In this document: piece after piece, positions 7,508 through 15,019 of the stretch
Numbering within the stretch: position 1 is the stretch's first letter
Layout of the letters: every line of letters begins with the position of its first letter
Assembly (NCBI GenBank): GCA_025458865.1
Contig: JALORP010000006.1
Coordinates: forward strand, 1-64,000
Direction of reading: 5' to 3'
Length of the DNA: 64,000 nucleotides
DNA from: Steroidobacteraceae bacterium
Lineage (GTDB): Bacteria > Pseudomonadota > Gammaproteobacteria > Steroidobacterales > Steroidobacteraceae
Translations under genes and position numbers: made by a program
The notes under the pieces: model-generated
What the model saw: the letters and a program-made list of their open reading frames with translations, nothing else
The model's database searches: none
What the model was told of the DNA's origin: nothing

Positions 7508-8788
7508 TCAGCCGAGGCGCCGGGTCGCCACCAGGAACGGCCGTGCCGCAAACGCGGCGAGCATCGCGAGCATCGCCCACAGGCTGGTCGCACCGCCACC
7601 GCCACTGTCGCCACTGCTGGCCGAGGCCGAGCCGCTCGGGTTGGCCGAGCCGACCGGCGAGCCACCCGCGCCCGCCGGCTGCAGGTTGGCGCACTGGTCC
7701 TCCCGGTTGCCCGCAACGCGGTTGTTGCCGCCGGTCGGCGCGGGGTTGTTGCTCTTGCACTGGAGGTTGCCGCCGATGCCGTTGTCGGAGATCAGCACGC
7801 CACCGGTGTTCGTGAAGGCCTGGACGTCACCGCCCACGCCGTTGCCCTGCACCTCGAGCCGGGAACGGTTGTCCTTCAGCTGGATGTTGCCGCCGACGTC
7901 GTTGCCAGCCATCCGGCTGCGGTCGCCGACCAGGCCGTCGAGCTGGAGGTTGCCGATCACTCGGCTGGCTTCCACGTCCACGAAGTCGGCGCGCTCGGCC
8001 TGGATGTTGCCCTCGACGCGGATGCTGCGCGCCACCACCGAGCCACCCGAGTACAGCAGCACGTTGCCCTTTACACGCGTGCCGTCGAGGCGGCAGGCCG
8101 AGGTCACCAGCACGTTGCCGTCCACGGTCACGGCGCCAAGGTTGGGCGGGCAGTAGACGTCACCGGAGATCATCCCGCCGCCACCGCTGCCGCCGCCGCC
8201 ACTACCACCACCACCGCCGGACTCGGGCTGCAGGCTGGCGCACTGGTCTTCCTTGTTGCCGGAAACGCGGTTGTTGCCGCCCGCCGGAGCCGGGCTGTTG
8301 CTCTTGCACTGCAGGTTACCGTCGACGTCGTTGTCCGCAATCACGACGCCGCCGGTGTTGCTGAAGGCCTGGATGTCGCCGCCGACGTCGTTGCCGAGCA
8401 CCTCGAGCCGGGACCGATTGTCCTTCAGCTGGATGTTGCCGCCGACGCGGGTGCCGGTGACGACGCTGGTGCCGCCGCCGACGACGTCCAGCTGGATGTC
8501 ACCATTGACCGAGCTGCGATCCACGTCGACAAAGCTCGCGCGCTCCGCCTGGATGTTGCCCTCGACGCGGATGTTTCGAGCAATCAGCGAGCCGCCCGAG
8601 TAGAGCAGCACGTTGCCCTTGACCGTCGTGCCCTCGAGCTTGCAGGCGTTCCTGATGATGACGTTGCCGTCGACGGTGGTGGCGCCGAGATTTGGCGGGC
8701 AGGCCACGTCGTCCGCCGACGCGGCACCCGGAATTACGCCGAGCGCGAGACACGCGACGACGGGCAGGGACAGATGGGACAGCTTCAT
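7508..8788 (-). CDS. GlyGly-CTERM surface protein with two tandem beta-solenoid domains
   Basis: A 426-residue exported protein. Residues 1-25 form a Sec signal (LALGVIPGAASA). Two equal 158-residue domains, C30-Q187 and C213-Q370, are clear duplicates; each carries repeated GN(I/V/L)Q or GDIQ turns about every 20 residues, suggesting a right-handed beta-helix, with Cys at both ends (ACPPNLG..., ...CKSN, EDQC). A Gly/Ser linker (189-208) joins them. The tail has a Ser/Gly stretch, GGGGATSLW, a hydrophobic helix and ATRRLG: a GlyGly-CTERM sorting signal, the substrate type of rhombosortase. ATG 8788 has AAGGAG upstream; a GTG at 8818 would overlap the preceding stop. The biochemical role is unknown. 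Confidence 0.8.
   Translation of the reverse strand: MKLSHLSLPVVACLALGVIPGAASADDVACPPNLGATTVDGNVIIRNACKLEGTTVKGNVLLYSGGSLIARNIRVEGNIQAERASFVDVDRSSVNGDIQLDVVGGGTSVVTGTRVGGNIQLKDNRSRLEVLGNDVGGDIQAFSNTGGVVIADNDVDGNLQCKSNSPAPAGGNNRVSGNKEDQCASLQPESGGGGGSGGGGSGGGGMISGDVYCPPNLGAVTVDGNVLVTSACRLDGTRVKGNVLLYSGGSVVARSIRVEGNIQAERADFVDVEASRVIGNLQLDGLVGDRSRMAGNDVGGNIQLKDNRSRLEVQGNGVGGDVQAFTNTGGVLISDNGIGGNLQCKSNNPAPTGGNNRVAGNREDQCANLQPAGAGGSPVGSANPSGSASASSGDSGGGGATSLWAMLAMLAAFAARPFLVATRRLG
7679..8701. repeat. Tandem intragenic duplication (2 x 474 bp)
   Basis: The two solenoid domains occupy 8228-8701 and 7679-8152, each exactly 474 bp, offset by 549 bp. Stretches such as tggatgttgccctcgacgcg recur identically in both copies (about 7991 and 8540). 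This indicates an in-frame duplication within the gene, with the Gly-rich linker between copies. Confidence 0.85.
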
Positions 8789-8817
8789 GAGCCTCGCTCC
8801 TTGGATTATGGATGTCA

Positions 8818-10314
8818 CTATTCCAGCTCGACTTCTTCGGCCAGGACGAACGCGCCGGTCCAGCGGCCTTCGACCTCGAACCGACGACCGGCGGCGGCGG
8901 AGAAGAACTCCGCTCGTGAGATGTCGTCGAACTCGGTCTGCGAATCGGTCACGATGCGGATGCCGCCGATGCGGAACTCCGGGTCGGCGAGGTTCGCGAC
9001 CGGGCCCTCGATCTGGACCTCGCCGCCGTCGTCGTCGCGCTCCACGCGTACCGCGACGAAGCGACCCTCGGAGAGGTAGCCGGCAATCTCAACCTCGTCG
9101 CCCGCGCGCAGGTCGGCGAGCGAAAGCCGCTCGTCGTCATCGTCGTAGAAACGGGTACGCGCGGTCGTGTGAACCGTGATGCCGAGCAGCTGGAGCGTGC
9201 CGGCCGCGGCATCGACGCCATCGAGGCGGGCCTCGATGAGCGTGTCGGCCGGCGGCAGTCGCTCGACGCGGTCCGCCACGAGGCGGCCTTCGCCATCGCG
9301 CTTGCCCTGGACGTCGAGGAAGTCGTCTGCCTTGAGGCTGCCGGCGGTCGTCGCGACGTAGCGGGTCGCGGAGTTGGTCAGCACGCGCTGACCCCCCACT
9401 TCGAAGTCCGCGGCCGACCCAAGGCGCGTCACGATGCCCTCGACATTGACGTTGTCGTCGGTGGCCGCGACCACGCCGGTGGCGCGCCAGGACACGGCGG
9501 TCGCGATCAGGGTGCCAGTGCCGGATGGCGCCGCGCCTCGCACGCGGACCGTCTCGCCGTTGGCAGGACCACCGCCGGGAAAGCCGTCGAGGTTGGCCGC
9601 GGCGTAGTCGACGACGAGGCCGTTGATACTGAAGCGCCGGCCACCCGCGTCGAGCCCCGACACGACGCCCACGATCTCGGCCGTGCCGGGCGCAGGGTCG
9701 CGATCGATGCGCGAGGCCTGCAGTCGGCCGGCGGAATCGAGGAACCCGCTGATGACCAGGCCATCCCCTGCACCGATGGCGGCCAGGCCGTCCGAGGACA
9801 GGCCGTCGCCGTAGATCGTGGCCAGCGTCACCCGCACGTCCTGGCCGAGCAACCGCAGCGAGTTCGTCAATGCGTCGACCTGCTGCACCGTGCCTCGCAG
9901 CGAGCTCTCATAGTCCACGCGCTCGGCGACGCCGGTCGCGCCGCCGACCGCCACGTCGCCCAGGACGCGCAGTACGAGGCCGGGCTTGAGATCGGCTTCC
10001 CCGCCGGGTGCTCCGTTCACGGTGATGACCGCGGCGCCGGTGTCGAAGCGCACGCCGTTGACGAACACGCTCCCGAGGCGCGAGGCCGAACCCTGCGACA
10101 CCCAGCGCCCGCCGCCGTTGATGCCGCCGGTGCCTTCGCCCGGGGTCGGGGCGGTCCCACCGCCCCCGCCACCACCACCGCCACCGCCACCGCCACCGCC
10201 AGTTCCGCCGCTGCCTGGACTGCCTGCGGTCGAGCCACCGCCCCCGCCGCCACAGGCGACCGCGAGGCCCGCCACGCAGGCCACGGCGAACATCCTCAAT
10301 GCGCTGGTCTTCAT
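8818..10314 (-). CDS. DUF5666-type repeat lipoprotein
   Basis: A 498-residue exported lipoprotein. The signal ends in a lipobox (GLAVAC), followed by a poly-Gly tether (residues about 22-60) encoded by a GCC/ACC trinucleotide tract. The rest is about six repeats of roughly 65-75 residues, each with the pattern (I/L)xGxV..D...F.V.G..V....T.....LxxGDxVxVxG...GRLxAxRVE, resembling OB-like DUF5666 modules. The repeats are acidic near the C-terminus (DDDDE). The ATG overlaps the DUF6502 stop (ATGA) and the gene runs into the GlyGly-CTERM gene, so all three form one operon. No function is established; a surface scaffold or ligand binder is possible. Confidence 0.75.
   Translation of the reverse strand: MKTSALRMFAVACVAGLAVACGGGGGGSTAGSPGSGGTGGGGGGGGGGGGGGGTAPTPGEGTGGINGGGRWVSQGSASRLGSVFVNGVRFDTGAAVITVNGAPGGEADLKPGLVLRVLGDVAVGGATGVAERVDYESSLRGTVQQVDALTNSLRLLGQDVRVTLATIYGDGLSSDGLAAIGAGDGLVISGFLDSAGRLQASRIDRDPAPGTAEIVGVVSGLDAGGRRFSINGLVVDYAAANLDGFPGGGPANGETVRVRGAAPSGTGTLIATAVSWRATGVVAATDDNVNVEGIVTRLGSAADFEVGGQRVLTNSATRYVATTAGSLKADDFLDVQGKRDGEGRLVADRVERLPPADTLIEARLDGVDAAAGTLQLLGITVHTTARTRFYDDDDERLSLADLRAGDEVEIAGYLSEGRFVAVRVERDDDGGEVQIEGPVANLADPEFRIGGIRIVTDSQTEFDDISRAEFFSAAAGRRFEVEGRWTGAFVLAEEVELE
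10158..10210. repeat. GCC/ACC trinucleotide tract encoding poly-Gly
   Basis: A run of ccaccg/ccacca units encodes the uninterrupted Gly tether of the DUF5666 lipoprotein on the minus strand. Because the unit is a multiple of three, length changes would alter the linker length without shifting the frame. Confidence 0.8.
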
Positions 10315-11138
10315 CGCTGCGCTCCTCGCGCTGGTTCATCCTGAAGGTGATAGACGCCGACGCCGAGGCGCACGCGCGTGCCTGGCGCCGCTGGGTCGTT
10401 GCGCTCGTGGTTGCTGAGCCATTCGTCCACGCGCTCGAGGAGGGCCATGCCCTCGCGCTCGAGGAAATCCTGGAATTCGGGCACGTCGCGCAGATCGATG
10501 GACGCATTCTCGGCGCGACGCTCGAAGCGCAGTCGCGCCGTGGCGGGCGCGGTCAGGTCGAAGACGACCGTGTTGCCGAGGTCCTCGAGCACGCTGCCTG
10601 CACGCAGGATCTTCTCGGGATCGAGGCGCGCCTGGATGTAGCTGCGCATCTTCGCGCGCAGGCGGCCGTCGACCTCCTGCTCCACTGCGCCGACCCGACG
10701 GAACTCCCGCAACAGGGCAGACGCCGGCATGTCGCCCGCATAGCGCCGGCAGAGGTCATGGAAGGAAAGTGCCGGACCCGACTCGGGAAGCAGCTGCGGC
10801 GCACCCTGCTCGTCCAGGTAATCCGGGTCCTGGTGCCAGCCCGACAGGACGCGCTGCGCCGCGCCCATGTAGGCGGGCGCCGGCAGTTGGGTGCTCGCCA
10901 GCTGCTCCTGCTGGCGACGAACCTCGTGCCGATTGATGCCGGTCATGAGCGCGACCTTCGACGCGTTGGTCGGCCGTCCGCGGATGCCGAACTCCCGGGT
11001 CGCTACTTCGACGAAGGCCGTCTTCGACAACTCGGCGAACTCCTTCCAGTTCATCCCCGCTTTCAGCAGCAGGCGCACGATGGGCCGCAGGAGTTGCCTG
11101 CAGGCGGCGGCGACCTTTGCTTTATGCGTTGATTCCAT
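10311..11138 (-). CDS. DUF6502 family protein, probable DNA-binding regulator
   Basis: A 275-residue cytosolic protein with the DUF6502 layout. An N-terminal helical part (RQLLRPIVRLLLKAGMNWKEF) leads into a winged-helix-like stretch, GRPTNASKVALMTGINRHEVRR, around residues 53-76; the C-terminal half is helical and charged. The HTH reading is by eye. It is the first gene of the operon with the DUF5666 lipoprotein and the GlyGly-CTERM protein. Its start codon is the end of a perfect 10-bp inverted repeat that also covers the -10 element, so autoregulation by this protein is a sensible guess. No enzymatic motif was seen. Confidence 0.75.
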   Translation of the reverse strand: MESTHKAKVAAACRQLLRPIVRLLLKAGMNWKEFAELSKTAFVEVATREFGIRGRPTNASKVALMTGINRHEVRRQQEQLASTQLPAPAYMGAAQRVLSGWHQDPDYLDEQGAPQLLPESGPALSFHDLCRRYAGDMPASALLREFRRVGAVEQEVDGRLRAKMRSYIQARLDPEKILRAGSVLEDLGNTVVFDLTAPATARLRFERRAENASIDLRDVPEFQDFLEREGMALLERVDEWLSNHERNDPAAPGTRVRLGVGVYHLQDEPARGAQR

Positions 11139-11187
11139 ATTTGGTTACTTACAAACCAAATATAGGCAAGATGCCCCGCCCCGTCAA
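11137..11187 (-). promoter_or_regulatory. Sigma-70 promoter overlapped by a 10-bp palindromic operator (DUF6502 operon)
   Basis: On the minus strand TTGACG (11182-11187), a 17-base spacer and TATATT (11159-11164) form a near-consensus promoter, unusual in this GC-rich DNA. A perfect inverted repeat, ATATTTGGTT and AACCAAATAT around a 7-base centre (11137-11163), spans the -10, the expected start site and the first bases of the ATG. A bound protein would block initiation. Confidence 0.75.
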
Positions 11188-11316
11188 TACCTGCGTCGCG
11201 GTCCCGTCCTGTACAAACCCTCAGGCGCGCGTCCCCTGGGGCACGCCCGGCTTTCGCGGAAGTAACACGTCGCTTTTTCGGTGGGGGCCCCGAATCCCCG
11301 GTGCTAACTTGCTCGC

Positions 11317-12369
11317 ATGCAGACCCTGCCCCCGCCCGCCGAGATGCGCCGCGCGTTCCTGTCGGGGGACGCCAGCTACGACGGCGTGTTCTTCACCGGG
11401 GTGCGCACCACGGGCATCTTCTGCAAACCGTCGTGCACGGCGAGGAAGCCGCGCCCGGAGAACGTCGAGTTCTTCGCGACCCCGCGGCAGGCGCTGTCCT
11501 CCGGCTACCGCCCCTGCAAGCGCTGCCGCCCGCTCGAGGCGGACGGGCGTCCGCCGGCCTGGGTCGAGACCCTGGTGGCGCGCATCGAGGCGGACCCGGG
11601 CCTGCGCCTGAAAGCCGGCGACCTGCGCGCCGCGGGCGTGGACCCGGCGCGGGCGCGGCGCTGGTTCCTGAAGCACCACGGCATGACGTTCCAGGCCTGG
11701 TGCCGCGCGCGGCGGCTCGCCCAGGCTTTCCGTTCGATCCAGGAGGGCAGTTCCGTGACCAGCGTGGCGATGGATTCCGGATTCGAGTCGGAGAGCGGCT
11801 TTCGCTCAGCCTTCGCGCGGCTCTTCGGCGGCACGCCGAAGCAGGCGGCATCGGGCGAGCCGATCCTGCTCGACTGGGCGCCCTCGCCCGTCGGGCCGCT
11901 CGTGCTCGGCGCGACCGAAGACGGCCTGTGCCTGCTCGAGTTCGGCGACCGCCGGATGCTCGAGGGCAAGTTCGACGCGCTCGCCGCGCGCCTCGGCGCC
12001 CCGCTCGCCCCTGGCCGCAACCGCTGGATCGAGGCGGCGCGAGCCCAGCTCGCCGAGTACTTCCGGGGCGAGCGCCGCGACTTCGAGCTGCCGCTCGTCG
12101 TACGCGGCACGGCCTTCCAGGAAAAGGTCTGGCGGGCGCTCCTGGAGATTCCCTACGGCGAGACCTGGTCCTACCGCGACGTCGCCACCCGCATCGGCAC
12201 GCCGTCCGCGACGCGCGCGGTCGGCACCGCCAACGGCCGCAACCGCCTCGCCATCATCATCCCCTGCCACCGGGTCGTGAACGCCGACGGCAAGCTCGGC
12301 GGCTACGGCGGCGGCCTGTGGCGCAAGCAGCACCTGCTCGACCTCGAGCGCAGCCACCGCCCGGGCTGA
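11317..12369 (+). CDS. ada: Bifunctional Ada: methyl-phosphotriester sensor, AraC domain and O6-methylguanine methyltransferase
   Basis: A 350-residue alkylation-response regulator and suicide repair protein. The N-terminal zinc domain has the four Cys (C36, C40, C67, C70 in FCKPSC and PCKRC); C36 would be the phosphotriester acceptor. An AraC-type HTH region follows (about 90-175, KHHGMTFQAWCRARRLAQAF, SVAMDSGFESESGFRSAF). The C-terminal methyltransferase domain carries the active-site PCHRV (C318) and the RAVGTANGRN Arg-finger/Asn-hinge region. Length matches E. coli Ada (354). Ada normally activates itself and alkB; an alkB-like gene lies 0.7 kb downstream on the other strand. Confidence 0.95.
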   Translation: MQTLPPPAEMRRAFLSGDASYDGVFFTGVRTTGIFCKPSCTARKPRPENVEFFATPRQALSSGYRPCKRCRPLEADGRPPAWVETLVARIEADPGLRLKAGDLRAAGVDPARARRWFLKHHGMTFQAWCRARRLAQAFRSIQEGSSVTSVAMDSGFESESGFRSAFARLFGGTPKQAASGEPILLDWAPSPVGPLVLGATEDGLCLLEFGDRRMLEGKFDALAARLGAPLAPGRNRWIEAARAQLAEYFRGERRDFELPLVVRGTAFQEKVWRALLEIPYGETWSYRDVATRIGTPSATRAVGTANGRNRLAIIIPCHRVVNADGKLGGYGGGLWRKQHLLDLERSHRPG

Positions 12370-12387
12370 CGCCGGCGGTTACCGGCG
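12370..12387 (+). terminator. Short hairpin after ada
   Basis: CGCCGG / CCGGCG arms with a 6-base loop (CGGTTA) starting at the last base of the ada stop region. It lacks a U tract, so it is a weak candidate. Confidence 0.3.
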
Positions 12388-12456
12388 CGCGGCCATAGCG
12401 ATTGGCCGCAATGCCATGACGCTTCTGCGGGTGCCCAGCGGCGCGCCGGCGTGGTA

Positions 12457-12480
12457 TCCCTGTCGCCGGTGACAGGGAGG
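12457..12480 (+). promoter_or_regulatory. Hairpin that sequesters the hemG ribosome-binding site
   Basis: A perfect 8-bp stem TCCCTGTC / GACAGGGA (12457-12464 and 12471-12478) with loop GCCGGT. The Shine-Dalgarno GGGAGG (12475-12480), 6 bases before the hemG ATG, lies largely in the 3' arm, so folding would block ribosome entry. The structure is seen; a role as thermometer or translational switch is inferred. Confidence 0.5.
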
Positions 12481-12486
12481 CAGGCA

Positions 12487-13023
12487 ATGACCTCGGTACT
12501 GGTCCTGTACATGAGCCGACAGGGGCACACGGCGCGGATCGCGCGCCACATCTGCCAAAGCATCGAGGCCGCGGGCAGCCGGGCGGCGATGATGGACGTC
12601 GTCGAAGCGACCCACGAGGGCGTGGACTGGGACCGCCACGACGTGGTGGCCCTCGGCGCGCCGGTGCTCTACGGCACCTACGACAAGTCCTTCCTCGAGT
12701 TCGTGGCCGCACACGAGGCCGACCTCTCGAAGAAGCCGAACAGCTTCTTCAACGTGTCGGTGGTCGCGCGCACGCCCGAGAAGGCGACGGTCGCGGGCAA
12801 TCGCTACATGCAGAAATTCCTCGAGCTGTCGCCCTGGAAGCCGAAGGATCTCAAGGTCATCGCGGGCAAGGTGGACTACCCGTCCTGGGCCTGGCACGAG
12901 CGTTTCATGATCCGCCTGATCATGAAGTACACCGACGGCCCGACGGACCCGACCACGGTGATCGACTACACCGACTGGGACGACGTCGCGGCCTATGGCC
13001 GCCACCTGCTGACGCTGCGCTGA
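12487..13023 (+). CDS. hemG: HemG-type protoporphyrinogen IX dehydrogenase (flavodoxin family)
   Basis: A 178-residue flavodoxin-like protein that oxidises protoporphyrinogen IX to protoporphyrin IX with FMN, passing electrons to the quinone pool. The FMN phosphate loop is YMSRQGHTARIA (residues about 9-20). VVALGAPVLYGTYDKSFLEFV and the PNSFFNVSVVARTPEKATV loop typical of HemG follow, and WHERFMIRLIMKYTDGPTD near the C-terminus matches the family. The ATG at 12487 has GGGAGG 6 bases upstream. Length is normal (E. coli 181). It stands alone between ada and alkB. Confidence 0.9.
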   Translation: MTSVLVLYMSRQGHTARIARHICQSIEAAGSRAAMMDVVEATHEGVDWDRHDVVALGAPVLYGTYDKSFLEFVAAHEADLSKKPNSFFNVSVVARTPEKATVAGNRYMQKFLELSPWKPKDLKVIAGKVDYPSWAWHERFMIRLIMKYTDGPTDPTTVIDYTDWDDVAAYGRHLLTLR

Positions 13024-13035
13024 CCTGGCCCCGCG

Positions 13036-13725
13036 TCAGCGCCCCGGCGCGACGATGCGCCGGAACGTAAGGTTGATGCGCTCCCCGACGGGGCGCGCCG
13101 TCTTCGGTACCGCGTGCACCCAGTGGTGCTGGGTCGCGCCTTCCATCGTAAGCAGGCTGCCGTGGACGAGTTCGAGGTCCACGGTCAGCTCCTTGCGGCG
13201 GCGGTGCCGCATGCGGAAGCGGCGCGTCGCGCCGAGCGAGACGGATGCAACCACGGGGTTGCGACCCAGCTCGGGCTCGTCGTCGGCGTGCCAGCCCATG
13301 CCATCGGCGCCGCCGCGGTAGAGGTTGAGCAGCACCGCGTTGAAGGCGTGCCCCGACAGCGCCTCGACCCGGGCCCGGATCTCGCCGAGCGCCTCGTTCC
13401 ACGGCTCGGGTTCGTGCGGCACGCCTGAATAGGTGTACGCGGCGCCCGCATCGCCGTGCCAGGCGACGAGGCGCGGCACGCGCTTGCGCTCGCCGAAGAT
13501 CACGATCTCCTCCTGCCGCCACGCGATGCACTCGCGCAGGCCGATGAACAGGCGATCGGCCTCGGCCGTCGTGAATGCGTCGGTCCAGTAGCGGGCCGAG
13601 CCGTCGGCCAGCGCGAGTTCCTGGCACGGGGATCGGGGCGAGAGTTCCACCGGCCAAGCATACCCGCTCGGCAACCGGGTTGAGCCGCGGCAGGCAGGCT
13701 GCCGCCCGAGAACTGGGACAGACAT
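13036..13725 (-). CDS. alkB: AlkB-like 2-oxoglutarate/Fe(II) DNA dealkylase
   Basis: A 229-residue oxidative demethylase of the AlkB family (closer to short ABH2/ABH3-type forms) that repairs 1-methyladenine and 3-methylcytosine. It shows NLYRGGADGMGWHADDE with the iron ligands HxD, a later H in TQHHWVHAVPKT, and the 2-oxoglutarate-binding RINLTFRRI at the end. The start is uncertain: ATG 13725 leaves 37 bases to the divergent EAL-HDOD gene, and GTG 13650 is an alternative giving VELSPRSP. Together with ada it makes an alkylation-repair neighbourhood. Confidence 0.88.
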   Translation of the reverse strand: MSVPVLGRQPACRGSTRLPSGYAWPVELSPRSPCQELALADGSARYWTDAFTTAEADRLFIGLRECIAWRQEEIVIFGERKRVPRLVAWHGDAGAAYTYSGVPHEPEPWNEALGEIRARVEALSGHAFNAVLLNLYRGGADGMGWHADDEPELGRNPVVASVSLGATRRFRMRHRRRKELTVDLELVHGSLLTMEGATQHHWVHAVPKTARPVGERINLTFRRIVAPGR

Positions 13726-13762
13726 CCCGTCAGGCCGTCCGCCCCGTGGAGACAATTTCCGG

Positions 13763-15019
13763 ATGAACCTCCAGCAGCACGCCGGGCTGGGCCTGCCCGC
13801 CATCGCCCGGCAGCCCATCTTCGACCTCGAAGAGCGTCTCTACGGCTACGAACTCCTGTATCGCCGCGGCACCGCGGCCGAGACCACCGACGGCGACGAG
13901 ATGACCGCGCGCGTCATGGTCGGCGCGCTCGCCGGGACCGACCTCGAGCTGCTGTCGGCCCAGCGACCGGTCTTCATCAACGCGACACGAACGCTGCTGA
14001 TGGGAGACCTGCTGCGCCTGCTGGCTCCGCAGCGCGTGATCCTCGAGATCCTGGAGAACGTCGAGCCCGACCCGTCGCTGCTCGCCCGGCTGGCCGACCT
14101 TGCGGCGCGCGGCTACCGCTTCGCGCTCGACGACGTACTCGACCTCGAGCCGCGCCGTCCCTTCCTCGATTTCGTCGAAATCATCAAGGTAGACGTCGCC
14201 GGCGCGGGCATCGGGCGCCTCGCCGCGCAGGCGGATGAGCTGCAGGCGACCGGCAAGCTGCTCCTGGCCGAGAAGGTCGAGACGCCAGAGGAGCACGCCA
14301 GCCTCTACGCGATGGGGTTCCACCTTTTCCAGGGCTATTTCTTCGCGCGCCCGGAACAGACCGGCCCCACCGGCATCCCGACGAACAAGCTGGTCGTGAT
14401 GCAGCTTCTGGCGAAGGTCGCCGATCCAGGGATCACGCTGCAGGAGCTCGCGACGATCATCCAGACCGACGTCGCGCTCAGCCTCGGCGTGCTGCGCTGG
14501 GCAAACTCTCCCTTGAGCGGCCTGCGCTCCAAGGTGGACTCGATCGAGCGCGCGGTGATCGTGCTCGGCATCGAGACCGTGCGCAGCCTCGTGTCCCTGC
14601 TCGCCCTCGCCCGGCTCGGCACCACGCCGAGCGAGCTGCTGACGCTGATCCTGGTGCGGGCGCGGCTGTGCGAATTGCTGGCGCGCGCCTCCGGCGAGCC
14701 CAATCCGGCGACCTATTTCATGGTCGGGCTGCTGTCCGGCCTCGACGCCGTCATGAACCGTCCGATGGAGACGGTGCTGAGGGATCTGCCCATCGATGCG
14801 CCGGTCGCGCTTGCGCTGCTCGCGCGCGAGGGTGCGCTCGGCGCCACGCTCGCGGCCGTGGAGAGGCTCGAGGCGGGCGCATTCGACGCTTTCGGGCTCC
14901 CCACCGTCGGCATCGACGAGGCCTGCGCGCTGTACCGCGACGCGGTGCGGTGGGCCACGGAGATCAACCTGCTCGTGCCGTCAGCCGGCAGTCGGCGGCC
15001 GGCGGCCAGTTCCGCCTGA
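13763..15019 (+). CDS. EAL-HDOD signalling protein (YuxH/CdgJ family)
   Basis: A 418-residue cytosolic protein with an N-terminal EAL-like domain (about 12-205) and a C-terminal HDOD domain (about 210-400). The EAL part reads YELLYRR, FINATRTLL, ILEILENV, FALDDVLDL, IIKVDVAG, LLAEKVET and FHLFQGYFFARP, so several metal-site acidic residues (the DD pair, Glu positions) and the final Gln remain, although EAL itself is ELL and DDFG is DDVL. In characterised relatives such as CdgJ these domains affect motility, often without phosphodiesterase activity. ATG 13763 has GGAGA upstream. Its last 39 bases overlap the convergent gene. Confidence 0.88.
   Translation: MNLQQHAGLGLPAIARQPIFDLEERLYGYELLYRRGTAAETTDGDEMTARVMVGALAGTDLELLSAQRPVFINATRTLLMGDLLRLLAPQRVILEILENVEPDPSLLARLADLAARGYRFALDDVLDLEPRRPFLDFVEIIKVDVAGAGIGRLAAQADELQATGKLLLAEKVETPEEHASLYAMGFHLFQGYFFARPEQTGPTGIPTNKLVVMQLLAKVADPGITLQELATIIQTDVALSLGVLRWANSPLSGLRSKVDSIERAVIVLGIETVRSLVSLLALARLGTTPSELLTLILVRARLCELLARASGEPNPATYFMVGLLSGLDAVMNRPMETVLRDLPIDAPVALALLAREGALGATLAAVERLEAGAFDAFGLPTVGIDEACALYRDAVRWATEINLLVPSAGSRRPAASSA

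Noticed and set aside
7679-8701. Regular repeats considered as a CRISPR array
   Set aside because: The similarity is a protein-coding domain duplication with no short direct repeats or unique spacers, and no cas genes are present.
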